A stretch of 64,000 bases of DNA. Origin: Mesostigma viride (lineage: Eukaryota > Streptophyta > Mesostigmatophyceae > Mesostigmatales > Mesostigmataceae). Under the pieces are notes generated by a model that saw only the letters and a list, made by a program, of their open reading frames with translations, was not told where the DNA came from and did no database searches. The DNA is taken from NCBI GenBank assembly GCA_009746045.1, contig RPFO01000213.1, positions 4,919,502 to 4,983,501 on the forward strand. Direction: 5' to 3'. Position 1 is the first letter of the stretch; every line of letters starts with the position of its first letter. Below, one piece after another: positions 25,562 through 37,953 of this stretch. The position numbers and the translations under genes were made by a program.

Positions 25562-26034
25562 AGTTAGTCTCCATGCTTTGCTGTAGACTAAGTCTCAAAG
25601 GCATTGTGAATACAACGTATGAATAAGCCTTGTAAACCTACGTTGGTATGTGAATATAAATACCACGTGGGCTATGCAGATAGGAATGCTAGTCGAGTCG
25701 CATACGTTTCCCTAGATAGGTACTTTGGGTACTGAGGTACGTGACAGATGTCAGTACCCAGTATACGTAGTGTCCTGTCATTGGACGGTACTAGAGTATC
25801 CTAGATAGGGACCGTACTGCAGCGTGCATTGATCTGTGATCGCACGATGCAGTGACTAGACTGCTACCTGTCATCGTGTGGCCTCGGGCCAACGGTCTGC
25901 ACCCAACGGTCACTGGCGGCGCAGCCGGTGAGAGGAACGTTGATAAAGGGTAAACCTATTTTCTAATGAAGCAAGCAATTCATTGCTCACAGCCTACAGT
26001 GTTCTCAAGCAATATATCCCACCGCATTCTAACT
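25562..26034 (+). repeat. 3' LTR
   Basis: 473 bp, starting AGTTAG and ending CTAACT, followed by the ACAGC duplication. Between the end of pol and this LTR (25171-25561) there is non-coding sequence with GTTGGGGGTGCAGACCTGC, a possible polypurine region, and AATAAATAATAAAAC. Confidence 0.93.
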
Positions 26035-26039
26035 ACAGC

Positions 26040-26988
26040 CCCAGGCACCTGGCTGAACGAGAGTCCGTTCAGCCAAGACCGCATTCCCCCCCGAGGTTTC
26101 TATGCGTGGGGAAAAAATTTCTAGCTTAGGCGCTTTTCCCATCGCCGTCCCCATCCCCAACCACCCCCCCCTCGGCGGAAGGCAATTGCAAAGTTTGCTG
26201 GCCAGCAGCAATTTCCGAAGAAAAAGCCGCAGGCCGCGGACCGAGACACGGGTCGCCAGTGCCAGCCATCCGGCTCCAACCCGGGGTGCAAGCATCCCCA
26301 GGTACGGAGCACCAGCTCGCGCACTGGGCCGACCAAGCGACAGTTGAGCACCTGTCACGGCATCCGGCCCACCAAAGACCCCAAGCTGGGGAAAAGGTGC
26401 GGACCGGAGGTAATCATTTTCTTTTCTTTTAGTTAACCGGGCGAGGAACTACGCCTGGCCGGTTAACAACTGGAAGTCTCACCACTGGCCAAGTGGCCGG
26501 TGCAACCAGTGCTTTTGGGATTTTGCTCCGCAGCACCCATAGCTGCGGCTGCCGCCGCAACGACAACGAGCAAAGAAAGAGGCCGACAAAACCAGCCAGA
26601 GCGGCTTTTAGTCGCAAAACCTCCCTTATCCCTAGCTAACTGACGTCATTAAACCCTTATGCTCAGTGATGCTAGTAAGACGCTAACCGTACAGACCGGG
26701 GGTAAAATATCCCGAATCTGCACGGCTAGTATTAAATAATGCGTAGGTTGTTCTTTTCAGGGGCACTGCACCTCACGCCCCGTTCCGCCCGGGTATAATC
26801 AACCCAAGCGCGGAACGCACATTTTATTTAATTCATTTTTCAACCATGCACTACATTGCATCTACTAATCACAAAAGCTCTAGCCAAACAGCTACGAGAA
26901 AACACTACGACCTATAAGCCGCTCATCCAGCGGCCTCTTGTTCCCGCATTCACGAATAGAAGAAACTCCGTTCAAAGAACCCCGATTC
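26040..26988. repeat. 1.8-kb TRIM-like unit, copy 2, right part
   Basis: Continuation of the unit interrupted at 13730. It matches 10112-11060, including the terminal direct repeat at 26568-26988. Confidence 0.92.
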
Positions 26989-29900
26989 CTTGACATCCAT
27001 GTACGTAGGCCAGCCATGATGACACCAATGGAGCCTGAATCCTCTTCATTTTTTTTATGAGAGGATTCAGGTTACATAAATGCCAACCATGTAGGTAGAT
27101 AAGCCATGATGACACCATGGGAGCCTGAATCCTCATCATTAATTACATAAATGCCATCCATGTACGTAGACGGGCCATGATGACCCCATGGGAGCCTAAA
27201 TCCTCATCATTAATTACAATATCGCCATCCATGTACGTAGACGGGCCATGATGACACCATGGGAGCCTGAATCCTCATCATTTACTATTCCTTGACATCC
27301 ATGTTCGTAGACGGGCCATGATGACACCATGGGAGCCTGAATCCTCATCATTAATTACATAAATGCCATTCATGTACGTACACGGGCAATGATGACACCA
27401 TGGGAGCCTGAATCCTCATCATTAATTACATAAATGCCATCCGTGTACGTAGACGGGCCATGATGACCCCATGGGAGCCTGAATCCTCATCATTATATAC
27501 ATAAATGCCATCCATGTACGTAGACGAGCCATGATGACACCATGGGAGCCTGAATCCTCATCATTTTTTTTATGAGACATCCATGTACGTAGGCCAGCCA
27601 TGATGACACCATGGGAGCCTGAATCCTCATCATTTTTTTTTCTTTGACATCCATGTACGTAGACGGGCCATGATGACACCATGGGAGCCTGAATCCTCAT
27701 CATTAATTACATACATGCCATCCATGTACGTAGGCCAGCCATGATGACACCATGGGAGCCTGAATCCCCATCATTAATTTCATACATGCCAACAACACGT
27801 AGACGGGCCATAATGACACCACGGGAGCCTGAATCCTGATCATTTTTTTTTCTTTGACACCCATGTATGTAGGCCAGCCATGATGACACCATGGGAGCCT
27901 GAATCCTCATCATTATATACATACATGCCATCCATGTACGTAGGCCAGCCATGATGACACCATGGGAGCCTGAATCCTCATCATTAATTTCATACATGCC
28001 AACAACACGTAGACGGGCCATAATGACACCACGGGAGCCTGAATCCTGATCATTTTTTTTTCTTTGACATCCATGTATGTAGGCCAGCCATGATGACCCA
28101 AAGGGAGCCTGAATCCTCATCATTAATTACATAAATGCCACCCATGTACGTAGACGGGCCATGATGACACCAATGGAGCCTGAATCCTCATCATTAATTA
28201 CATAAATGCCAACCATGTACATACACGGGCAATGATGACACCATGGGAGCCTGAATCCTCATCATTAATTACATACATGCCATCCATGTACGTAGGCCAG
28301 CCATGATGACACTATGGGAGCCTGAATCCTCATCATTAATTTCATACATGCCAACAACACGTAGACGGGCCATAATGACACCACGGGAGCCTGAATCCTG
28401 ATCATTTTTTTTTCTTTGACTTCCATGTACGTAGGCCAGCCATGATGACACCATGGGAGCCTGAATCCTCATCATTTTTTTTCTGAGACATCCATGTACG
28501 TAGGCCAGCCATGATGACACCATGGGAGCCTGAATCCTCATCATTAAATACATACATGCCATCCATGTACGTAGACAGGCCATATGACACCATGGGAGCC
28601 TGAATCCTCATCATTTACTATTCCTTGACATCCATGTACGTAGACGGGCCATGATGACACCATGGGAGCCTGAATCCTCATCATTTTTTTTTCTTTGACA
28701 TCCATGTACTTACGTAGGCCAGCCATGATGACACCATGGGAGCCTGAATCCTCATAATTAATTACATACATGCCATCCATGTACGTAGACGGGCCATGAT
28801 GACACCAATGGAGCCTGAATCCTCATCATTAATTACATAAATGCCATCCGTGTACGTAGACGGGCCATGATGACCCCATGGGAGCCTGAATCCTCATCAT
28901 TAATTACATAAATGCCATCCATGTACGTAGACGGGCCATGATGACACCATGGGAGCCTGAATCCTCATCATTTTTTTAATGAGACATCCATGTACGTAGA
29001 CGGGCCATGATCACACCATGGGAGCCTGAATCCTCATCATTTTTTTTTCTTTGACATCCATGTACGTAGACGGGCCATGATGACACCATGGGAGCCTGAA
29101 TCCTCATCATTAATTACATACATCGGCCATCCATGTACGTAGGCCAGCCATGATGACACCATGGGAGCCTGAATCCTCATCATTAATTTCATACATGCCA
29201 ACAACACGTAGACGGGCCATAATGACACCACGGGAGCCTGAATCCTCATCATTTTTTTTTCTTTGACATCCATGTATGTAGGCCAGCCATGATGACCCAA
29301 AGGGAGCCTGAATCCTCATCATTAAATACATAAATGCCATCCATGTACGTAGACGGGCCATGATGACCCCATGGGAGCCTAAATCCTCATCATTAATTAC
29401 AAAATCGCCATCCATGTACGTAGACGGGCCATGATGACACCATGGGAGCCTGAATCCTCATCATTTACTATTCCTTGACATCCATGTACATAGACGGGCC
29501 ATGATGACACCATGGGAGCCTGAATCCTCATCATTAATTACATAAATGCCATTCATGTACGTACACGGGCCATGCATGATGAAACCATGCATGGGAGCCT
29601 GAATCCTCATCATTAATTACATAAATGCCATCCGTGTACGTAGACGGGCCATGATGACCCCATGGGAGCCTGAATCCTCATCATTAATTACATAAATGCC
29701 ATCCATGTACGTAGACGGGCCGAGATGACACCATGGGAGCCTGAATCCTCATCATTTTTTTTATGAGACATCCATGTACGTAGGCCAGCCATGATGACAC
29801 CATGGGAGCCTGAATCCTCATCATTTTTTTTTCTTTGACATCCATGTACGTAGACTGGCCATGATGACACCATGGGAGCCTGAATCCTCATCATTAATTA

Positions 29901-30757
29901 CATACATGCCATCCATGTACGTAGACGGGCCATGATGACACCATGGGAGCCTGAATCCTCATCATTAATTACATAAATGCCATCCATGTACGTAGACAAG
30001 CCATGATGACATAATGGGAGACTGAATCCTCATCATTAAATACATACATGCCAACCATGTAGGTAGACAAGCCATGATGACACCATGGGAGCCTGAATCC
30101 TCATCATTAATTACATAAATGCCATCCATGTACGTAGACGGGCCATGATCACACCATGGAAGCCTGAATCCTCATCATTTTTTTCTTTGACATCCATGTA
30201 CGTAGACGGGCCATGATGACACCATGGGAGCCTGAATCCTCATCATTAATTACATAAATGCCGTCCATGTACGTAGACGGGCCATGATGACCCCATGGGA
30301 GCCTGAATCCTCATCATTAATTACATAAATGCCATCCATGTACGTAGACAAGCCATGATGACACCATGGGAGCCTGAATCGTCATCATTTTTTTTATGAG
30401 ACGTCCATGTACGTAGGCCAGCCATGATGACACCATGGGAGCCTGAATCCTCATCATTAATTACATACATGCCAACAACACGTAGACGGGCCATGATGAC
30501 ACCATGGGAGCCTGAATCCTCATCATTTTTTTTCTTTGACATCCATGTACATAGGCCAGCCATGATGACCCCATGGGAGCCTGAATCCTCATCATTAATT
30601 ACATACATGCCAACAACACGTAGACGGGCCATAATGACACCACGGGAGCCTTAATCCTCATCATTTTTTTTTCTTTGACATCCATGTACGTAGGCCAGCC
30701 ATGATGACCCCATGGGAGCCTGAATCCTCATTATTAATTACATAAATGCCAAACATG
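26989..30757. repeat. 60-75-bp minisatellite, array 3
   Basis: The longest array of the family, more than 50 units. The A/B linker alternation is clear and several units carry small local changes. The last bases, ACATG (30753-30757), are duplicated after the next insertion. Confidence 0.95.
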
Positions 30758-31440
30758 TGTCAAGAAAATAGACCTAGGAGTAGTCTCGAAATTATATATT
30801 GCATGTGTAACTCATCTCACCTTTGTTACCATAGCCAGTTTTTATTGCGGAGCCTGAGGCATAATTGTTACATAAGGAGACAACCCAAAGGTTAAATGCT
30901 ACGTTGCCTGCCTGAAAGCTGGCAAGTCACAAAACCACGCAATATTGGCCGTCCAGTTAGGAGCGGCGCATTCGTGGGCGTTGGATGCATTTGGCCCATA
31001 CATGGGTGAAGGGCGCGGCGCCCAGCACTTGGTACTCTACCTAGTATATCAGATTTCTTTCCACAAGTGCATACGGCTCAACTTAAACATTTTGTCACGC
31101 CTTGGTAGGGCGTCCGCTAGTATCATTTATGGACACAGCCACGCAAGCCATGATCCAAGTAATTCTGACACCGTAGGTACGAAAAGTATTGTGCCGGAAT
31201 TACAACTTCGGCACTCTTTAACTTTTGCTATACGGCACTATTTTCAGTGCTACAAACTGTGCCGGAAATATCACGGCAAGCCCTACTTAGCCTATTAATT
31301 ATATCGGCCAGATATACGGCAGGCGGGTGCGATTATTAGGGACGCAAACCCTAATACCTCCGTGTACATCAGGATGGCCACAAACACAATTATCTCACAT
31401 AGGCAGTTGGGCACATGATCATAGGGTCAAAACCCTGACA
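30758..31440. mobile_element. solo-LTR-like insertion, 683 bp
   Basis: A unique segment inside the minisatellite starts TGTCAAG and ends CCTGACA (TG...CA with a TGTCA/TGACA inverted end). It is flanked by the 5-bp duplication ACATG (30753-30757, 31441-31445). The size, ends and duplication fit a solo LTR. No ORF inside has a recognisable motif (the longest is 117 codons). Confidence 0.78.
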
Positions 31441-31654
31441 ACATGTACGTAGACGGGCCATGATGACACCATGGGAGCCTGAATCCTCATCATTAATTAC
31501 ATATGTGCCATCCATGTACGTAGGCCAGCCATGATGACCCCATGGGAGCCTGAATCCTCATCATTAATTACATAAACTCCGCCAGAACCGTGGCATCATT
31601 AATTACATCATTGCCATCCATGTACGTAGACACGCCATGATGACACCATGGGAG
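31441..31654. repeat. 60-75-bp minisatellite, array 4
   Basis: About three units between the two solo-LTR-like insertions. It ends in GGGAG (31650-31654), the left copy of the next target duplication. Confidence 0.93.
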
Positions 31655-32483
31655 TGTCAGCGGTATAGACACTTATGCCCGAATAGCTAGCTGGATTAAG
31701 TGTGACCAATTATTTTTCAGCCGACGGTTGGGTTGCATCGCTACTTAATTGCACCCATCGTACGCCTAATTTATGGCACACTTGAATTAATAGTTTAGGC
31801 TTGGGGCATGTTGTTGTACTGAACCGCACGGAATATTTTCTACTTTGTTATACGGACGATATGATGGACTAGCTGTGACGTCCGACAGTCGTACCACTTT
31901 TCTTTTACTGAGTCTTGATGCACCGCATGGGTACTTTGACATTTTTCCCATGCGTACCAATGTGGCGTTTAGTCCTGGCGTCGCGCCGCGCCGATTGCAC
32001 TTGTAATTCTTACACCTAAGTTGAGCCGAGCAGCATGAGCCGCGCCACTAGAAAGAAATCAGATTTACATGGTAGAGTATAGTGGCGCCGGCGCTGCAAC
32101 CTTGGTCCTTTAGCTTGTGCATGCATGTTATGCATGTGCTCTATGCATCCGATGCTCAGCAGTGCGCCGCCAGACATCTAACGGCGGATATTGCTTGTTT
32201 CGTGACTTGTGCTTTGTGTGCAACGTAGCATATAGCTGTGACCCCTTGCTCCTTAGTTTTAAGCACTACTTGAGCAGCCATGGCAGCTGGCCTTGTACAA
32301 GGGCCGCTAGCCGGGATATTGGGACAATAAAGATGCGAATTATATCATTGAAATCGCCTCATTTTTGTTCACCAAGAGGAAGCTTCAAAAGACCGGAACT
32401 CTACTCCGACACCTGCAAAATATATAGGTGATTGGAAGTATAAATAGGAATCTGGTCAACACATTCTATAGAATATTTTGACA
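31655..32483. mobile_element. solo-LTR-like insertion, 829 bp
   Basis: Starts TGTCAGCGG and ends ATATTTTGACA, flanked by GGGAG on both sides (31650-31654, 32484-32488). A stretch around 32040-32100 (AGAAAGAAATCAGATTTACA) resembles the reverse complement of 31020-31070 in the neighbouring insertion. The two may be diverged members of one family in opposite orientation. Confidence 0.78.
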
Positions 32484-33822
32484 GGGAGCCTGAATCCTCA
32501 TCATTAAGTACATACATGCCATCGATGTACGTAGACGGGCCATGCATGATGAAACCATGGGAGCCTGAATCCTCATCATTTTTTTTTCTTTGACATCCAT
32601 GTACGTAGGCCACCCATGATGACACCAATGAAGCCTCAGTGAATCCTCATCATTAATTACATACATGCCATCCATGTACGTAGGCCAGCCATGATGACAC
32701 CATGGGAGCCTGAATCCTCATCATTATATACATAAATGCCATCCATGTACGTACACGGGCAATGATGACACCATGGGAGCCTGAATCCTCATCATTTACT
32801 ATTCCTTGACATCCATGTACGTAGACGGGCCATGATGACACCATGGGAGCCTGAATCCTCATCATTAATTACATACATGCCATCCATGTACGTAGACAAG
32901 CCATGATGACCCGATGGGAGCCTGAATCCTCATCATTCATTACATAAATGCCATCCATGTACGTAGACAAGCCATGATGACACCATGGGAGCCTGAATCC
33001 TCATCATGAATTACATAAATGCCAACCATTTAGGTAGACAAGCCATGATGACACCATGGGAGCCTGACTGAATCCTCATCATTAATTACATAAATGCCAT
33101 CCATGTAGGTAGACACGCCATGATGACACCATGGAAGCCTGAATCCTCATCATTTACTATTCCTTGACATCCATGTACGTAGACGGGCCATGATGACACC
33201 ATGGGAGCCTGAATCCTCATCATTAATTACATAAATGCCATTCATGTACGTAGACGGGCCATGATGACACCATGGGAGCCTGAATCCTCATCATTAATTA
33301 CATAAATGCCATCCATGTACGTAGACGGGCCATGATGACACCATGGGAGCCTGAATCCTCATCATTAATCACATAAATGCCATCCATGTACGTAGACGGG
33401 CCATGATGACACCATGGGAGCCTGAATCCTCATCATTTTTTTTATGAGACGTCCATGTACGTAGGCCAGCCATTATGACACCATGGGAGCCTGAATCCTC
33501 ATCATTAATTACATACATGCCAACAACACGTAGACGGGCCATGATGACACCATGGGAGCCTGAATCCTCATCATTTATTTTTCTTTGACATCCATGTACA
33601 TAGGCCAGCCATGATGACCCCATGGGAGCCTGAATCCTCATCATTAATTACATACATGCCAACAACACGTAGACGGGCCATAATGACACCACGGGAGCCT
33701 TAATCCTCATCATTATTTTTTCTTTGACATCCATGTACGTAGGCCAGCCATGATGACCCCATGGGAGCCTGAATCCTCATCATCAATTACATTAATGCCA
33801 AACATGTACGTAGACGGGCCAT
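32484..33822. repeat. 60-75-bp minisatellite, array 5
   Basis: About 19 units of the same family. It ends in GCCAT (33818-33822), the left target duplication of the next LTR retrotransposon. Confidence 0.95.
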
Positions 33823-34167
33823 AGTTAAAGCCCGACCGGCTCAGCTATGGCGGTCGGTCACGTTGAGCTTGGGATAAGGTGAACACAGAGAACTGCCGTC
33901 GGAGCTAGCCCACCACTGGTTTATGTCTTAGCCAGCAAACCCTATCCGGTTAGCCGTAACCGTGGGACAAGCTAGCCGTCCGTACTGGCCCGGATAAGGC
34001 CCCGGACTGGGGCCTAGGTGGCGCCGGCCCTAGGCGCCGCCCTTAGACCGGTCGCCCGCATCGGACCGCCGGATTATAGCCGGCGGCTGAGCGGACGCTA
34101 GCGGAAGGCGTGCGGACGGACATGGGGAACTCAGAGCCAGATCCTAGGGCTCTAGAGTTACTCAACT
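33823..34167 (-). repeat. LTR (3' LTR in element orientation)
   Basis: 345 bp, matching 40987-41331. On the plus strand it begins AGTTAAAGCCCGACC and ends GAGTTACTCAACT. Confidence 0.93.
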
Positions 34168-34545
34168 CCGACATACTCTTTTGTTCTTTGATTAATTATC
34201 AAAATAATTACATCAAATGCAGACCATACAAAACCCTCTAAGGTAGGGAACTCAAGGGGGCCTCAAGGCCGTCAAAATCACCACGGTATCGACCCGCGCC
34301 CTTGTGATCACACATGAATAGTGATGTAATAAGTAGCGAGCAAAAAACCAACTATGCCACCAGACAAAAGGTGACCCATTTATTAGGACCAGTGACCCGC
34401 CGACGGGCCCAAGGCACCGTCCAACGTGGCTAGGGTATGGTCAGGACAAGCAAAAAAACTACCACCAAGATACTCGTGAATGCTAGCAACACAGGGTGAG
34501 TTATGGCTGTATTCATAAAGCGCCCGAGCCGTAACCCTGTGTGGC

Positions 34546-36603
34546 TCACGGGTGTTGCATCGTCATGCGCTTGCGCAACACTGCGTACTGCGGGGCAGCC
34601 TCCTGCGCCTCCTTGGTGAGTGCATCCGCGGGATTGAGTTCATCCGCGATGTGCTGGAGACGCGTGACGCAGGAGGCCGCCTCAGCGAGTACGAGGTAAT
34701 CAACGTCCTGTGACCGCGCATAGGGATTGTCAAGGAAGGCCAAACAACTTTGTGAGTCAGTGTGCACCGTGCTAGTCCAGTGAAGAGTGAACCCACACGA
34801 GCCAAATACCCAACCCAGCAAGTACCGCAGCCACATGCCATGTGAGATAGCTGAAACAATGCCCCGGCATTCAGCCGTGTTGGGGCTAGTGGCAATGCGG
34901 CTGTGCAAGCGCGCGAGTACCAATCTAACAACATGCCAGGCTGGCCCTCATTGCTAATAAAGAACAGTGCCCCCATGCGGGCCCGCACTTGGCTGACTGT
35001 GCGCGTCTCTAGATTAGCATCCGTCACTATCTCGAGGTGCACCGGCTGTGAGCAATCGAGCCCACGAAGCACAATGCCGGGCGTCATGGCCAGCTGCCGC
35101 CGAACATGAATGGACCCTAATCCTTCCAGCACATCATCGGGCAGGCGAGCGAGCACCGCCAAATCAGGTGCCACCGTGTCCGCCAACCACCCGAGCTTGC
35201 CCTTAACCGAGGGCCCATGGGTTGCCAACAGCGGGGACGGGAGGTCGGCCAGCAGGTCAACCACATAGTTGCGGCTATCCTGCATGTGCATGACCCATTC
35301 GCCAGAACGCGAATCCCGCTGCAACGTAGACTGCACGCCGCAAAACACCACGGGTTTACCCTCCTCATGATCCACCGCCCTGCCCAGGGGAAACTTAGCC
35401 GCCACTGCAGCAAGAAACTGTGTAGCAAAGGTGCGAGGTGCCACCAGCTTGAAGTCATCGCCATGCCACACGAAGAGGGCTGGCTCGCCAGGGACGCCGG
35501 TGGGGACCACAAAGAAGTTAGGATCCGCGCGATGGTACGTGGCCCCTAAGCTCTGCAAGACCTCCTCCGCGGAAATGCGGAAGATGATGGGTGAGCTCTG
35601 CAGCCCCTCCACCCCTGTCAACAGCTCGATATACTCGCTGCCAATGGTGCCATCCTGCCAGACCACCGGGACCTTCACCACGTAGCGGGTGCCTTGCCAT
35701 GTTTGCTGCGCGACCCCAGCGTCGCTGTGTAGGAATGCCCGCTGAAAGTCACCGCACCACATCCCGTAGTCCTTGCCCGCGTTCCGCTTGCCCAAGTAGA
35801 TGACCGTCAGTAGCCGATGCGAAACATGGTTGAGCCCAGGGGTATAAAGATCCTTGGCATCCAGCGGGGAGGACCCCTTTGTCTCCGTGACCACGGGCCT
35901 TACCCGGAACACCACCGAAGAGTTGGTCTCGTCCGGCTTGTAGGTGAGCACGAACTTCAACCTCAACCGCGTGGCCCCGGCTGGCACACTCTCCAATCCT
36001 CGGTAGACCTCGCGCTCTCGCCACTGCTCCTTGGCTCGAATGAACGCGTCGCGCCACAAAGCAAACTTGAGAGCATCTTGACAGTCCAGGACAAGTTGCT
36101 CCCACGTCACAGGGCTATCCGCCGCCAGTGAGTGTGAGTGGAGGCCGAAGCTGCGCGGGTGCCAATCCTGAGGCTGAATGATGGACTGGACGAGCGGCGG
36201 TGTGGAAAACGCCGCCATCGGTAAGCGCCGCACGACGCCGGGCTGCCCCACCACCACCCCCAATGGAGCGTGGTACTCGCGAAGCGGGATGCTGCCCACC
36301 CCCGCGACTGACAGCAAGTCAGCGGACACTGTGAACCCCGGGTATGATACGAAAGGTTCGCCCAGCAAGGCCACATCCTCGTAGCCATCCACGACGTGAA
36401 ACGGCGTGTCAATGCCCAACACCGGCAGCACCACCATCCCGGTAACTTGATATGCCGAAGTGCCTGCAAAGTCGGTCACCGATTTGTACGGCGACTCTAG
36501 CACTGGATACAGGGTGGCTGCCCGACGAGAGATAATAGACACGGATGCTTGCGTGTCCACAGCCACCAGCTGCCACGGTCTACACGTAGGAAACAAGGCT
36601 GAC
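34546..36603 (-). CDS. pol: pol C-terminal half: aspartic protease, reverse transcriptase, RNase H
   Basis: A minus-strand frame from about 36603 reads the protease first (VAVDTQASVSIIS, then LLGEPFVSYPG, residues 12-87). Reverse transcriptase follows (GDFQRAFLHSD near residue 283; catalytic WHGDD near 378-381), then the RNase H Asp (EIVTDANLE, residue 526). A frame change near 34910 leads into the end of RNase H (PNTAECRGIVSA, HTDSQSCLAF, HIADELNPADAL) and the stop at 34546. The alignable order matches the 13.7-26.0 kb element. The frame is the same as that of the gag-integrase ORF upstream, from which it is separated only by the TTAA-flanked insertion. The shift near 34910 may be mutational or a sequence error. 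Confidence 0.87.
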
Positions 36604-36607
36604 TTAA

Positions 36608-37953
36608 CCCATAGTCCGGGAATGGGTTTTTGGCATTTTTAGACCCCTGAAAATGGAAAAAATCATAACTCATAGGCCACAACTCCAAATACCCCCAACC
36701 AAGGTGCTAGGAGTATCTACACTTGAAGGGCTTTCAGAAAATGCAATAATATCCCGAGTCCATTCAGAGCTTTGCAAGATATTTACTGCCAAAGTTGGAC
36801 AAAAGACGATCATTTTCAGGCAAGGGAAATCCCCTTAGTAGTTTACCCCTGCAGGGAGGGTTCTAAAAAATTATTCTGGGGTTGGACAATGTCAATAGAT
36901 AGTGCCACCATGCTTTCCTTGGGTCAGACCGCACGGATAGCCCATCTGACCTATATAATGCGCTCACTTACGTGTGTGGGTTACGCGCGCGTAAGCAGCC
37001 ATCCATGAAATGCCACACACTTATGCATTGTATACAGCCACATAGGACTGTAAAAAGTGCTGGGAAACAAAGAAGTGCTAAACGAGCACTAACGGAATGG
37101 CATCCTCCAAAGAAACACCACAAACTGAGCAGATTTGGGGCTAATAGCACTCATACAGCAGGCATGGAAACCTGCTGCAAGAGGCACTGATACACTCGTG
37201 TACAATGGATGTATAAACGACAGATTCCCGTGCAAACGACATGCAAACACGTTGCCGTACCTGGCTTCATCACGACCTTTCCGGGTTCTGCTGGCCGGGA
37301 CCCTCATATCTCACACTGGCTAATGCTTTCCAGGCATAGGCCGCCATAGCCGCATAATGCATGCATCCGACATGATTACCAGGTTGATGTTCTGTGCAAA
37401 GATGACCTATAAACGCATCCGAATTCACAGGGACGCTGCTGCGGATGTCCCGTACCAAAACTGGGTGCTCGGGCTGGCGCAGACTGCCGGGCCATAAGAA
37501 GAAAATCGAAATATGGCATGCCATTACTCATCTGGTACTGACGACCAAGAAAGCAGTAATGTCCTACCTGTATTTTACCAATGCTATACATCTGGCCACC
37601 CCTGACCTACGAAAATCACGCATCATCATTTTGAGCAACATTCTGAACCATTACTAGCCGCGAGACGCAAAATTTCCTTGATAACGGCACGCTAGCAGCC
37701 ATATCTCGTTACGCGCGCGCGCGAGTGAAAATTTCCCGCCAAAGTCACGTGATACTGTCTCAATACACGTTGTATATTTACCAGGCTATGGCGAATATGA
37801 CCCCCAAACCTATGCATCACCTTCGTCCCTAAGTGTTCCCAGACCCACCGGACCACTGACATCCGTCACGGGTGGCGCGGCGCTCCTGAAATTAAGCGCC
37901 GCGCCACCGGGGGTCAAATGGGGCGATATATCGCCCCATTTCCGGACTATGGG
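36608..37953. mobile_element. TTAA-flanked non-autonomous DNA transposon inside pol
   Basis: The 1,346-bp insertion has terminal inverted repeats CCCATAGTCCGGGAATGGG and CCCATTTCCGGACTATGGG, a 19-bp match with one mismatch. It is flanked by TTAA at 36604-36607 and 37954-37957. Near the right end lie a palindrome GGGGCGATATATCGCCCC and a hairpin GGTGGCGCGGCGCT / AGCGCCGCGCCACC (37871-37912). No transposase-like frame is present. The insertion plus one TTAA is 1,350 bp, exactly 450 codons, so gag-pol phase is preserved on both sides. Confidence 0.88.

Larger units (their letters stand above)
13731..26034 (+). mobile_element. Copia-like LTR retrotransposon, 12.3 kb, carrying a nested CACTA element
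   Basis: Two 473-bp LTRs (13731-14203, 25562-26034) bound gag and pol. The 5-bp target duplication ACAGC lies at 13726-13730 and 26035-26039. The pre-insertion site is visible in the duplicated unit near 10103-10112. The LTRs start AGTTAG (AGCTAG in the 5' copy) and end CTAACT instead of TG...CA. Without the nested transposon at 15928-20593 the element would be about 7.6 kb. The LTRs look nearly identical, implying a recent insertion, yet pol shows several frame changes. Confidence 0.93.
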
